Shown here: positions 7,947-16,096 of the stretch, in pieces
How positions within the stretch are numbered: position 1 is the first letter of the stretch
How the letters are laid out: each line of letters opens with the position of its first letter
Assembly (NCBI RefSeq): GCF_900100395.1
Contig: NZ_FNFB01000002.1
Location: forward strand, 495,074-559,073
Direction of reading: 5' to 3'
DNA from: Nonomuraea maritima
GTDB taxonomy: Bacteria > Actinomycetota > Actinomycetes > Streptosporangiales > Streptosporangiaceae
Length of the DNA: 64,000 nt
Position numbers and translations under genes: made by a program
Notes under the pieces: generated by a model
Database searches by the model: none
The model's input: the letters and a program-made list of their open reading frames with translations, nothing else
Told to the model about the DNA's origin: nothing

Positions 7947-8624
7947 TCACGGCAGATGCGCGGCGAGGTAGCGGCGGACGAGCTGCTTGCACTCGGCGAC
8001 GATCTCGGGAGCGCCCTCGGGTGCGGCACGGAAGGCGAGCTTGAGCACGGCGTCCGCGGCCTCGACCGCGACGATCAGCGCCCGGTCGAAGCCGGGCCCC
8101 GTGGGGACGTCGAGGAGCTCGCGGGTCAGGGAACGCAGGCGTTCTGCGACGACGACGTTGTTCTCCTGCGCGTCGTCGAGCGCCCGCCGGGTGTCGGCGA
8201 GTGCCGGGCCGCCGGGGGCGACGAGGATCTCGCCGAAGTCGACCACCCCGAAACCGGGCGTACGGCGCTTCATGTCGACGAACTCGTCGACGGCGAGGTC
8301 GACCAGGTCGCTCCAGTGGGCGGGCTCGGCGGACCGGATGCGCTCGGTGATCCGCTGGAGGAACGCCTCGAGGTTGCGCCAGGCCAGCGCTCTGACCAGA
8401 CCCGCCTTGTCGGGGAAGAACTGGTAGAACGTTCCGATCGGCACCCCGGCCCTGCGGGCCACCTCTTTGGTGGTCAGCGCCTCGTAGCCGACCTCGTCGA
8501 GCAGGAGCGCGCACTCGTCGAGCATGCGTCCGACCCGTTCGACGCTCCGGCGCTGGGCGGGGCGGCGGCGCAGAGTCTGGGTCACGCGACCATCCTGGCG
8601 CATCGTCGAGCGATCGGAGCTCAT
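7947..8624 (-). CDS. TetR family transcriptional regulator
   Basis: This 225-residue repressor has a TetR N-terminal helix-turn-helix: LTTKEVARRAGVPIGTFYQFFPDKAGLVRAL. The C-terminal helical ligand domain is of ordinary length. ATG 8624 and ATG 8603 are both possible starts; the first residues are not conserved in the family. It lies 12 bp downstream of the secreted coiled-coil gene on the same strand, so the two may be co-transcribed. The ligand and target are unknown. Confidence 0.8.
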   Translation of the reverse strand: MSSDRSTMRQDGRVTQTLRRRPAQRRSVERVGRMLDECALLLDEVGYEALTTKEVARRAGVPIGTFYQFFPDKAGLVRALAWRNLEAFLQRITERIRSAEPAHWSDLVDLAVDEFVDMKRRTPGFGVVDFGEILVAPGGPALADTRRALDDAQENNVVVAERLRSLTRELLDVPTGPGFDRALIVAVEAADAVLKLAFRAAPEGAPEIVAECKQLVRRYLAAHLP

Positions 8625-8636
8625 CGGAAAGGGCCG

Positions 8637-9533
8637 TCAGAAGACGGAGACGTGGACGTGGTCGTAGTGGTTGGCGGTGACGCCGCCGCGGTCGGACATC
8701 GGGTCCCAGCCGCCGCCGGAGCGGATGTCGTAGTAGCGCTGCTTCCAGATGATGTACATGACGCCGAGCCTGGGGCCGTTCTGGATGAGCCAGGCGGCCA
8801 GCGCGTCGCCGGTGGCGGCGTCGTTGCCGCCGGCCATCCGGCCGCCGCTCGACATCATGAAGTCGCAGGCCCGGCCCTTGCCGTGCTCGCCCGGGTCGCC
8901 GGGACGCAGGCAGCCGACGCCGTACCTCATGGGGAAGTTCCGCATGATCTCGGCGCGTACGGAGATCATGCGGGGGGTCAGGCCCTCGGAGCCGCCGGGC
9001 TGCTGGAAGCCGTACTTGGCGAGCAGGCGCTCGATCTGCTTGCGCCTGCTCTGCAGGGTCGCGATCTCCTTGCGCAGCTTGGCGATCTTGCCGTTGGCGT
9101 TGAGCCGCGCCTCTTTCGACTTCTCGATCAGCGTACGGATGCTCTCGACCCGCCGCGTGCGCTCGTCGGCCATGTAGTCGAGGTTGGCCGCCTGCCCGAG
9201 CAGCTTGACCGGGTCGGCGGCCGGGGCGAGCAGCTGCATCCCGTCGAGGGGGCCGGCGATGTAGGCGGTCTGGGCGATGCGCCCCACCTCGCTCTGCGCG
9301 GCGCGGAGCTGCGCCTCGAGGCTGCCGGAGGTGTCGGTGGCCTTCTTGGCCTGGATCCGGATCTCTTCCAGGCTCTGGATCTGGCCGCGGTAGCGCTCGC
9401 TGAGCTGGGCCGCCTGCTTGGTGAGTTTGCGCAGCTCGTTGATGCTGGGGTCGGCTGCGGCGGGAAGCGGGGACGACAGGCCGAGCAGCCCGGCGAGAAC
9501 GGTGACGAGAACGGCGAAGCGCCAGATCCTCAC
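8637..9533 (-). CDS. Secreted coiled-coil protein with ARB_07466/VanY-like C-terminal domain
   Basis: This roughly 298-residue protein has a signal peptide (RIWRFAVLVTVLAGLLGLSS...AAA, residues 2-30), a long coiled coil rich in K, E and Q to about residue 190, and a C-terminal domain. That domain has ACDFMM, YIIWKQRYYD and a final HYDHVHVSVF, as in the ARB_07466-like domain, which is related to zinc peptidases of the VanY/M15 fold. A role in peptidoglycan turnover outside the membrane is inferred. GTG 9533 was chosen because it follows a strong GGAGGGG Shine-Dalgarno and begins the signal peptide directly. Confidence 0.75.
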   Translation of the reverse strand: MRIWRFAVLVTVLAGLLGLSSPLPAAADPSINELRKLTKQAAQLSERYRGQIQSLEEIRIQAKKATDTSGSLEAQLRAAQSEVGRIAQTAYIAGPLDGMQLLAPAADPVKLLGQAANLDYMADERTRRVESIRTLIEKSKEARLNANGKIAKLRKEIATLQSRRKQIERLLAKYGFQQPGGSEGLTPRMISVRAEIMRNFPMRYGVGCLRPGDPGEHGKGRACDFMMSSGGRMAGGNDAATGDALAAWLIQNGPRLGVMYIIWKQRYYDIRSGGGWDPMSDRGGVTANHYDHVHVSVF

Positions 9534-9562
9534 ACCAGCCCCCTCCCCTCCTGGACGCACGA

Positions 9563-9591
9563 ACTATAGAAGATGATCTTGATGGCTGTCA
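9563..9591 (-). promoter_or_regulatory. Promoter of the secreted coiled-coil gene
   Basis: On the minus strand, TGACAG (9586-9591) and TATAGT (9563-9568) are 17 bp apart. This is a good housekeeping-sigma match, about 30 nt before GTG 9533. Confidence 0.55.
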
Positions 9592-9726
9592 TCCGATCCC
9601 GGGAAGTCCCGCACCATAGGCGAAGTTTGTCCGTTTTCGTGGCGGCCACGGTCCTCTTGCGCCTCCGGACAGAACATGGTTCGGTCGCCTTGACAGCAAG
9701 CATTCGGCCGGCAGGAGGCTCACGAC

Positions 9727-11160
9727 ATGCGCCAGCACGACAGGCTGTTCATCGGGGGCGAATGGGTGACCCCGGCGGGCACCAGCACCGTGGACGTCAT
9801 CTCCCCCCACACCGAGGAAGTCGTCGGCCGCGTACCGGAGGGCACCGCCGAGGACATGAACCGCGCGGTCGCCGCCGCGCGCGAGGCGTTCGACCACGGG
9901 CCCTGGCCGCGGATGACGTTCGCCGAACGGGCCGAGGTGATCACCCGCCTGGCCGCGATCTACAACGAGCGGCAGAGCGAGATGGCCCAGCTCATCACCG
10001 AGGAGATGGGCTCGCCCATCACCTTCTCCAACCTCGCCCAGGCCCCTCAGCCGCTCGGCATGCTCCAGTACTACGCCGAACTCGGCAGGACGTTCGTCCA
10101 GGAGGAGCAGCGGCCCGGGGTGTTCGGTCCGATCACCGTGCGCCGCGAGCCGGTGGGCGTGGTGGCGGCCGTGGTGCCGTGGAACGTGCCGCAGTTCGTG
10201 ACCATGACCAAGGTCGCGCCCGCCCTCCTCGCCGGCTGCACGATCGTCCTCAAGCCCGCGCCCGAGACGCCGCTCGACGCGTACCTGCTGGCCGAATGGG
10301 CGGCCGAGGCCGGCCTCCCGGCGGGCGTGCTCAACATCGTGGTGGCCGGGCGCGAGGTGGGCGAGCACCTGATCTCGCACCCCGGCGTGGACAAGGTGGC
10401 CTTCACCGGCTCCACGGCGGCCGGCCGGCGCATCGGCTCCATCTGCGGCGAGCAGCTCAAGCGCGTCAGCCTCGAACTCGGCGGCAAGTCGGCCGCGATC
10501 GTCCTCGACGACGCCGACCTGGCCTCCAGCATGGGCTTCCTGTCGCTCGCCTCCCTCATGAACAACGGGCAGGCGTGCGTCGCCCAGACCCGCATCCTCG
10601 CCTCCCGCAGCCGCTACGACGAGGTCGTGGAGGCCGTCGCAGGCATGGTCAAGGCGCAGGCCGTCGGCGACCCCGCCGACCCGGCGACCGGCATCGGCCC
10701 GCTGGTCGCCAGGCGCCAGCAGGAGCGCGTGGAGGGCTACATCAAGCTCGGCATGGAGGAGGGCGCGAAGGTCGTGGTGGGCGGCCTCGACCGGCCGTAC
10801 GACCGCGGGTGGTACGTCTCGCCCACCGTCTTCGCCGGTGTCTCCAACGACATGCGCATCGCCCGCGAGGAGATCTTCGGCCCGGTCCTCGCCGTGATCC
10901 CGTACGAGGACGAGGCGGACGCCGTCCGCATCGCCAACGACAGCGACTACGGCCTGGCCGGCACCGTCTGGACCGCCGACCCCGAGCGCGGCATGGACGT
11001 CGCCCGCCGGGTCCGCACCGGGACGTACGGCGTCAACTGCTTCATGCTGGAGACCAACGCGCCCTTCGGCGGCTACAAGGCCAGCGGCATCGGCCGCGAG
11101 CTCGGCCCCGAGGGGCTCAACGGCTACCTCGAGTACAAGTCGATCTCGCGGCTCGGCTGA
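9727..11160 (+). CDS. NAD(P)+-dependent aldehyde dehydrogenase
   Basis: This 477-residue cytosolic enzyme oxidises an aldehyde to the acid. It has the full ALDH fold: the Rossmann-domain motif VVPWNVPQF and KPAPETP, the glycine motif FTGSTAAGRRI, the general base E250 in LELGGKS, the nucleophile C284 in NNGQACVAQTRI, and EEIFGPVL near the end. The length is typical. ATG 9727 follows GCAGGAGG at good spacing. The gene stands alone between two oppositely oriented genes and ends before two hairpins. The aldehyde substrate cannot be assigned; betaine and aromatic aldehydes are common in this clade. Confidence 0.92.
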   Translation: MRQHDRLFIGGEWVTPAGTSTVDVISPHTEEVVGRVPEGTAEDMNRAVAAAREAFDHGPWPRMTFAERAEVITRLAAIYNERQSEMAQLITEEMGSPITFSNLAQAPQPLGMLQYYAELGRTFVQEEQRPGVFGPITVRREPVGVVAAVVPWNVPQFVTMTKVAPALLAGCTIVLKPAPETPLDAYLLAEWAAEAGLPAGVLNIVVAGREVGEHLISHPGVDKVAFTGSTAAGRRIGSICGEQLKRVSLELGGKSAAIVLDDADLASSMGFLSLASLMNNGQACVAQTRILASRSRYDEVVEAVAGMVKAQAVGDPADPATGIGPLVARRQQERVEGYIKLGMEEGAKVVVGGLDRPYDRGWYVSPTVFAGVSNDMRIAREEIFGPVLAVIPYEDEADAVRIANDSDYGLAGTVWTADPERGMDVARRVRTGTYGVNCFMLETNAPFGGYKASGIGRELGPEGLNGYLEYKSISRLG

Positions 11161-11170
11161 GCTCCCCCAC

Positions 11171-11199
11171 GTCGAGGGCCCCGGCGAGGGGCCCTCGAC
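11171..11199 (+). terminator. Stem-loop terminator after aldehyde dehydrogenase
   Basis: A perfect 12-bp stem (GTCGAGGGCCCC / GGGGCCCTCGAC) with a 5-nt loop begins 10 bp after the stop codon. There is no U tract, which is common for actinobacterial terminators. Confidence 0.7.
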
Positions 11200-11316
11200 G
11201 CGAACGGGCGCGCACCCAGCGCGCCCCCGCGACGCTGGATGCGGAACCCCGCCGGTACGGCCTCCCCGAGACCACACTCGGCAACCGTCCGGCTACATGA
11301 AGTATGCCCCATGTCC

Positions 11317-11336
11317 ACCGCCTCGGCGGTTTTCTT
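11317..11336 (+). terminator. Second intrinsic terminator
   Basis: The stem ACCGC/GCGGT with a CTCG tetraloop is followed by TTTCTT. It backs up the hairpin at 11171-11199. The rest of 11200-11394 shows no gene. Confidence 0.5.
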
Positions 11337-11394
11337 CCCATGGGACTTTCTCCCGACGGTTTCCTTCCTTCCGCCCTAGGTAGACGCGTATTAC

Positions 11395-12147
11395 TCAGGA
11401 AAAGTTGGTGACGATCCATTTGCCGATGCGGCTGATGAGTTCGGGGGTCGCGGCGGACTCCGCGTGCCCGTACCCCGGCTCGACCCACAGCTGCTTCGGC
11501 TCCTTCGCGTTCGCGTAGAGCTGCTCGGCGTGCTCCAGGGGGAAGAACCCGTCGGCGTCGCCGTGCACGATCAGCAGCGGCGTCGGCGCGATCAGCGCGG
11601 CGGCCTCGTGCGGCGGCATCGGGATCGGGTCCCACGGGCCGCGCGCGATCCTCGTGTGCTTGGCGACCCGCGCCGCCCACCGTCCGACCGGCCGCTCGAT
11701 GGCCCAGTGGACCTGGCGCATGGGCCGGGTGCCGCGGTAGTACCAGCGGGCCGGGCCGCTCACCGAGACCACCGCGTCGACCCCGCCGCGCAGCCCCGCG
11801 TGCCGTACGGCCACCGCCGCCCCCATCGAGAAGCCCACCACCGCGATGCGGGAGTAGCCCACCACCCGGGCGTGCCGGACCGCCGCCTCCACGTCGAGGA
11901 TCTCGCGGTCGCCCACCGTGGTCCGCCCCCCGGAACGGCCGTGGCCGCGGAAGTCGAAGGCGACCACGCCGCCGTACCCGCTGAGCACGTGGACGATGCG
12001 GCGCGCGGTGCGGTCGCGCCAGGAGCCGGTGAAGCCGTGCGCCATCACGATGCCCACGTCGGTGTGGCGGGAAGGGGTGTGGGCGGCGTCGATGCGTACC
12101 CCGTCCTCGGTACGCAGCATGACGGGGAAGTTGGGCGCGAAAGGCAT
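11395..12147 (-). CDS. Alpha/beta hydrolase (serine esterase/lipase-like)
   Basis: This 250-residue cytosolic hydrolase has the oxyanion-hole motif HGFTG (37-41), the nucleophile elbow GFSMG with S107, a catalytic Asp in HGDADGFFP and a catalytic His in PGYGHAES. The fold and motifs resemble small carboxylesterases and prolyl-peptidase-like hydrolases. The start is ATG 12147. It lies 32 bp after the truncated acyl-AMP-ligase copy 2 on the same strand and is probably in its transcript. That hints at acyl-thioester or ester chemistry, but the substrate is unknown. Confidence 0.85.
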   Translation of the reverse strand: MPFAPNFPVMLRTEDGVRIDAAHTPSRHTDVGIVMAHGFTGSWRDRTARRIVHVLSGYGGVVAFDFRGHGRSGGRTTVGDREILDVEAAVRHARVVGYSRIAVVGFSMGAAVAVRHAGLRGGVDAVVSVSGPARWYYRGTRPMRQVHWAIERPVGRWAARVAKHTRIARGPWDPIPMPPHEAAALIAPTPLLIVHGDADGFFPLEHAEQLYANAKEPKQLWVEPGYGHAESAATPELISRIGKWIVTNFS

Positions 12148-12179
12148 GCAGTCGAGCTTAGGCTCGCCGGGTCACCTGA

Positions 12180-12554
12180 TCACGCGCGGTAGGGGCCCGG
12201 GCCGTACAGGTCCTCGATGCCGAGGACGACGCGGACGCACGACTCGTCGGCGGCGTCGAGAGCCGGCCGGACGTTGGAGATCATCACCCGGGCGCAGCTC
12301 TGCCGGACGCGCTCACGCAGCGCCCCTGCCTCGAGGTCGGCAGGCAGCGACCAGATCACGCCGCCCGCCGCGATCACCGCCACGAACGCCACCAGCAGGT
12401 CGGGACCGGCGGGCAGGCAGACCAGCACGCCGTCTCCCCTGCGCACCCCCTTGCGCCGCAGCCGGACCCCGGCCGTCGCCGACCTCTCGTCCAGCTCCTC
12501 CTCGGTGAGCGTGCGGCCGGTGCCCGAGTCCACCATCACGATGCGCTCATCCAT
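12180..12554 (-). CDS. Truncated acyl-AMP ligase N-lobe protein (copy 2, shortest)
   Basis: This 124-residue protein matches only the first quarter of AMP-binding ligases: RTLTEEELDERSATAGVRLRRKGVRRGDGVLVCLPAG and VIAAGGVIWSLPADLEAGALRERV. It has no ATP-binding motif and ends soon after the first subdomain (DLYGPGPYRA). It resembles copies 1 and 3 but is cut earlier. ATG 12554 was chosen because a -10-like TAACGT lies 7 nt upstream, exactly as in copy 1. Two TATGCAGA boxes lie just upstream, overlapping the LuxR stop codon. The downstream partner is the alpha/beta hydrolase. Confidence 0.6.
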   Translation of the reverse strand: MDERIVMVDSGTGRTLTEEELDERSATAGVRLRRKGVRRGDGVLVCLPAGPDLLVAFVAVIAAGGVIWSLPADLEAGALRERVRQSCARVMISNVRPALDAADESCVRVVLGIEDLYGPGPYRA

Positions 12555-12561
12555 GCCGCCC

Positions 12562-12619
12562 ACGTTAAGGAAGGGACCTCCCGCCCACATGGGGCTGAAT
12601 ATGCAGATCCCTATGCAGA
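12562..12619 (-). promoter_or_regulatory. Copy-2 N-lobe gene promoter with tandem TRTGYA boxes
   Basis: On the plus strand, two identical TATGCAGA octamers (12600-12607 and 12612-12619) have a 12-bp period. On the minus strand, TAACGT (12562-12567) ends 7 nt before ATG 12554. The distal box overlaps the stop codon of the upstream LuxR gene. Confidence 0.5.
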
Positions 12620-15049
12620 AGCTCTCGGCTCACCCGCGGTGTGGACGAGCCGGTTCTCGGCCGCCCACACCGCGATCTGGGCCCGCGAGGTGTAGCCCAG
12701 TTTCTCCATGATGTTGGCGATGTGCCGGGCGACGGTCGCGGGGCTGATCACGAGCTCGCCGGCGATCGCCCGGTTGGACAGGCCACGGGTGAGCAGGTCG
12801 GCGATCTCCCGCTCGCGGGCCGTGAGCAGCGAGGGGCGGAACGACTCGGCGGGCGCGGGCGCGCGCGGCGGCACCCGCTCGCCCTCGAGGACGTGGCGGG
12901 CCGCGTCCTCGGGTTGCATCGCCCGGCCCCGCGACCACAGCGCGGCGGCACGGCCGTCGCCGAGCCGCGCGCGGGCACGGGCCAGCAGCTCTTCGATGCG
13001 GGCCGTGCCGGAGTGCTGGCCGATCGACTCGCGCAGCTCCGCCGCGGCCGCCGCCGCGAGCACCGCGCCCTCCAGGTCGCCCGCTGAGTCGGCCAGCACC
13101 GACAGCCCCACCAGGCAGCGGGCCATCCCCTGGCGCTGCCCCGTCCTGCGGCTCAGCTCAAGGCCGTCGGCCAGCCGCTCGCGCGCGGCGCCGTACTCCC
13201 GCAGCATCGCCGCCACCCTGCCGATCCTGGCCAGGCAGCGTCCGAGGTCGAGATCGCTGCCCAGCTCGCGCAGCCACGGCTCGGCCATCTCGTACTGGGC
13301 CTTGGCGGTCGCCAGGTCGCCGCGGGCCTCCGCCACCGCCCCGATCTGGGCGGCGGTGCGCGCCATGATCCAGCGGTGGCCGTGCCTGCGCGCCCGCGCG
13401 AGCGCCTCCTCGCCGTACCGCTGCGCCTCGCGCAGCCGCCCGCGGGTCAGCGCGACCGCGGACAGCCCGGCCAACCCGGCGGCCTGGTTCCAGAGGTCGC
13501 CGCAGCTCTCGGCGAGCGCGAACCCCTCCTCGGCGTGGGTCATGGCCTCGTCGGGACGGCCCATGCGCAGCAGCACCACGACCAGCAGGCTGTGCAGCAC
13601 GCCGCGCGGGAACAGGTCGTCCGGCGCGATCTCCACCAGGCTCTTCTCCGCCACCTCCAGCGCCCGGGCCAGCTCGTCGCGCGTCTCCAGCCCGTAGGCG
13701 AGGTAGGCCGTCGAGCGGGCGATCTCCTCGGCCGCGATGCCGGACACATCGAGGGCGAGCAGCCGCTCCGTCCAGCCGATGATCTCGGTGAGGTCGCCCC
13801 CGAGCGGCAGCAGCCCCGTGCCGGCCCGGCACAGGCGCAGGCCCTGCCCCACGTCGCCGGAGCGGGCGGCCCAGTCGAGCGCCGCCTGCTGGTCGGCGAC
13901 CAGCGCCCTGGCCGCGGCCAGCGCCTCCAGCCGCCGCGGCCATGGCACGTGCGGCTCGACCAGCTCGGTCGTGAGGTGGCCCTCGCACAGCTCGCAGAGC
14001 ACGTCGAGATGGCGCTGCCGCAACGCCTCCAGCTCGCCGGCCTGACGCAGCCGCTCGGCGGCGTAGCACTTGATGGTCTTCAGCAGCCGGTAGCGGTTGC
14101 GGCCCTCGTCGCACAGCACGAGCGACTTGTCGACCAGGCCGCCGAGCAGGTCGACGATCTCTCCGCCCGCGATGGGCCGCCCGGCGCACACCTCCTCGGC
14201 CAGGCCGAGGTCGAAGTCGCCGGCGAACACCGACAGCCGGCGCAGCAGCACCTGCTCCTTCTCGCCCAGCAGGTCGTAGCTCCACTCGACGGCGGCGAGC
14301 AGCGTGCGCTGCCGGGCCGGCGCCGTACGCCCGCCGGTCGTGAGCAGCGAGAACCGGTCGTCGATGCGGTCGGCGATCTGCCCTGGGCTGAGCAGGCTCG
14401 TACGGGCAGCGGCCAGCTCGAGCGCCAGCGGCAGCCCGTCGAGCGCCCGGCACAGCCGTACGACGTCGGGCAGGCTGTCGGGCCCCAGCCGCGTGCCGGC
14501 GGCGGCGGCACGGTCGAGGAACAGCTGGACGGACTCGGCCTCGGCGGTGACCGCGTCGGGCAGGTCGAGCGGCGGCACCCGCCAGATGAGCTCGCTCGCG
14601 ATGCGCAACGGCTCGCGGCTCGTGGCCAGCACGCGTAGCAGCGGGCAGGCCGCCACCAGCGCCTCGACCACCTCGGCGCACCTGTCGACCAGGTGCTCGC
14701 AGTTGTCGAGCACCAGCAGGCAGCGCCGGCCGCGCAGCCGTACCGAGACGGTGTCGAGCAGCGGCCGTCCGACCTCCTCGTGGACGCCGAGCACACGGGC
14801 GATCTCCTGCTCGACCAGCTCGGGACGGCCCAGCCTGGCCAGCTCGACCAGCCACACGCCATCGGGGCAGTCGGACGACAGACCGGCGGCGAGCCGGAGG
14901 GCCAGCCTGGTCTTGCCGATGCCGCCGACCCCGCACAACGTCACCACGCGCGTGTCGTCGAACAGACCGCGCAGATCAGCGAGATCGCGCTCGCGGCCCA
15001 CGAACCGGTTCGGCTCGGCCGGAAGGTTGTGCCGGGGGGAGTCTGGCAT
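12611..15049 (-). CDS. Large LuxR-family regulator with NB-ARC ATPase and TPR domains (copy 2)
   Basis: This 812-residue paralogue of the 3637-6000 regulator shares the opening HNLPAEPNRFVGRERDL, P-loop GVGGIGKT (40-47), Walker B CLLVLDNCEHL, ATSREPLRI and a helical TPR-like middle. The C-terminal GerE helix-turn-helix contains LTAREREIADLLTRGLSNRA and ends before VHTAGEPRASA. It is a STAND-type activator expected to oligomerise on an inducer. ATG 15049 was chosen over an upstream frame start at 15103 because the paralogue begins at the same point. It sits between N-lobe copies 3 and 2, all on one strand, suggesting that it controls them. Confidence 0.87.
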   Translation of the reverse strand: MPDSPRHNLPAEPNRFVGRERDLADLRGLFDDTRVVTLCGVGGIGKTRLALRLAAGLSSDCPDGVWLVELARLGRPELVEQEIARVLGVHEEVGRPLLDTVSVRLRGRRCLLVLDNCEHLVDRCAEVVEALVAACPLLRVLATSREPLRIASELIWRVPPLDLPDAVTAEAESVQLFLDRAAAAGTRLGPDSLPDVVRLCRALDGLPLALELAAARTSLLSPGQIADRIDDRFSLLTTGGRTAPARQRTLLAAVEWSYDLLGEKEQVLLRRLSVFAGDFDLGLAEEVCAGRPIAGGEIVDLLGGLVDKSLVLCDEGRNRYRLLKTIKCYAAERLRQAGELEALRQRHLDVLCELCEGHLTTELVEPHVPWPRRLEALAAARALVADQQAALDWAARSGDVGQGLRLCRAGTGLLPLGGDLTEIIGWTERLLALDVSGIAAEEIARSTAYLAYGLETRDELARALEVAEKSLVEIAPDDLFPRGVLHSLLVVVLLRMGRPDEAMTHAEEGFALAESCGDLWNQAAGLAGLSAVALTRGRLREAQRYGEEALARARRHGHRWIMARTAAQIGAVAEARGDLATAKAQYEMAEPWLRELGSDLDLGRCLARIGRVAAMLREYGAARERLADGLELSRRTGQRQGMARCLVGLSVLADSAGDLEGAVLAAAAAAELRESIGQHSGTARIEELLARARARLGDGRAAALWSRGRAMQPEDAARHVLEGERVPPRAPAPAESFRPSLLTAREREIADLLTRGLSNRAIAGELVISPATVARHIANIMEKLGYTSRAQIAVWAAENRLVHTAGEPRASA

Positions 15050-15076
15050 GTGGTCACCCTGCGTCGCGGAAGGATC

Positions 15077-15093
15077 ACACTCTCCCACAGTGT
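15077..15093. promoter_or_regulatory. Inverted repeat upstream of LuxR copy 2
   Basis: ACACT and AGTGT arms with a 7-bp spacer lie 28 bp before ATG 15049. It is a weak operator candidate; no clear -10 or -35 could be fitted. Confidence 0.3.
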
Positions 15094-15143
15094 CGCACCT
15101 CACGCCGGGCCTCGAAGGGGAAGCCCGGGCTTTCGGTATGACG

Positions 15144-15884
15144 TCAGGGACCGAGCGAGCTGACGACCGCCCTCTCGTCGACGACGCGCAGCACGGGGTC
15201 GCCGAGCAGCCGTCTGGCCAGGTCGTAGGGGGCGACCACCATGGTGGCGCGGCGTTCGGCGGCCAGCACCCGGCAGCCGACCAGGGTCGGCTCGTGCGGC
15301 ACCACGACGTGGGCGCCCGCCATCATGGCCAGGTCGATGACCCGCAGGCCGCGGAAGGGCTCGCTCACCGCGTTGATCACGACGTCGTCCCTGCCGACGA
15401 CCAGGCGGCCGGCGAGCCTGCGCAGGTCGGTGGCGAGCTCGTCGTTGTCGTACAGCCGCTCCCCGTCGAGGGAGAGCGCGGGCCCAGCGAGCGGCCCGAA
15501 CTCGACCGCGCCGCCGCCCAGCAGGTCGGAGAAGGGCCTCGCCCCTGGCGCGGGGCCGAAGGAGAAGACGTGCTCGACCTTGGCGCCGGGGTGGACCCGG
15601 TTGTGGGCGATCATGAGCCGGGCCTCGCCCGACTCGGCGAGCACCGCGACGCCGCCCGCCCAGGCCACCGCGTGCACCGCCACGGGCAGCGCCGCCCCGA
15701 GCGGGACGTCGACCAGCACGCGGTCGCCGTAGCGCAGCCCGCGGTCGCGCAACCCCGCGGCCGCGCGGGTGACCCGGCGGGCGAACGCGGCGTACGACAG
15801 CACCTCGCCTGACCGGACGTCGCTCACGGCCGGCTGATCGCCCTGCATGGGCGCCGCCGACATCACCAGCTCGGTCCAGGTCAT
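15144..15884 (-). CDS. Truncated acyl-AMP ligase N-lobe protein (copy 3)
   Basis: This 246-residue protein covers the N-terminal large-lobe region of AMP-binding ligases: QPAVSDVRSGEVLSYAAFARRVTRAAAGLRDRGLRYGDRVLV, then VAWAGGVAVLAESGE. The position of the A3 motif (SGTTGxPKG) reads LSLDGERLYDN, and the protein stops at RRLLGDPVLRVVDERAVVSS, before the A5 region and the C-terminal domain. A weak trace of the later fold (GLRVIDLAMMAGAHVVVPHEP) remains. It is probably not an active ligase. The start at ATG 15884 follows TAGATT after 6 nt. It is upstream of LuxR copy 2 with a 94-bp gap. Confidence 0.7.
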   Translation of the reverse strand: MTWTELVMSAAPMQGDQPAVSDVRSGEVLSYAAFARRVTRAAAGLRDRGLRYGDRVLVDVPLGAALPVAVHAVAWAGGVAVLAESGEARLMIAHNRVHPGAKVEHVFSFGPAPGARPFSDLLGGGAVEFGPLAGPALSLDGERLYDNDELATDLRRLAGRLVVGRDDVVINAVSEPFRGLRVIDLAMMAGAHVVVPHEPTLVGCRVLAAERRATMVVAPYDLARRLLGDPVLRVVDERAVVSSLGP

Positions 15885-15890
15885 ACCGAC

Positions 15891-15948
15891 AATCTAGGGA
15901 CGCGTGACCGGCTTTCCATGCGCACAAATGTGCAACCCGCTATGTAGG
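15891..15948 (-). promoter_or_regulatory. Copy-3 N-lobe gene promoter with tandem TRTGYA boxes
   Basis: On the plus strand, TGTGCAAC (15929-15936) and TATGTAGG (15941-15948) have a 12-bp period. On the minus strand, TAGATT (15891-15896) ends 6 nt before ATG 15884. The distance from the proximal box to the ATG is 44 bp, against 46 and 45 bp for the other two copies. Confidence 0.5.
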
Positions 15949-16096
15949 TACGGCTCACCCGCCGTCACCCCCGTGTTCACCTGCGCGTACGTCGCTCGTC
16001 ACGTCGGGCGCGCTCCGCTCATCAAAGGGGATCAACTAGAATTGTGTGGTCGCGACTTCGCGCGGCCGACCCCACGACACAGAGCGAGACGTCATC

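Noticed and set aside
6006-9569. A very long plus-strand open frame (over 1100 codons)
   Set aside because: It lies antisense to the PBP-like, MerR, TetR and coiled-coil genes and has low-complexity Arg/Gly/Gln composition. GC-rich codons leave the opposite strand open by chance.
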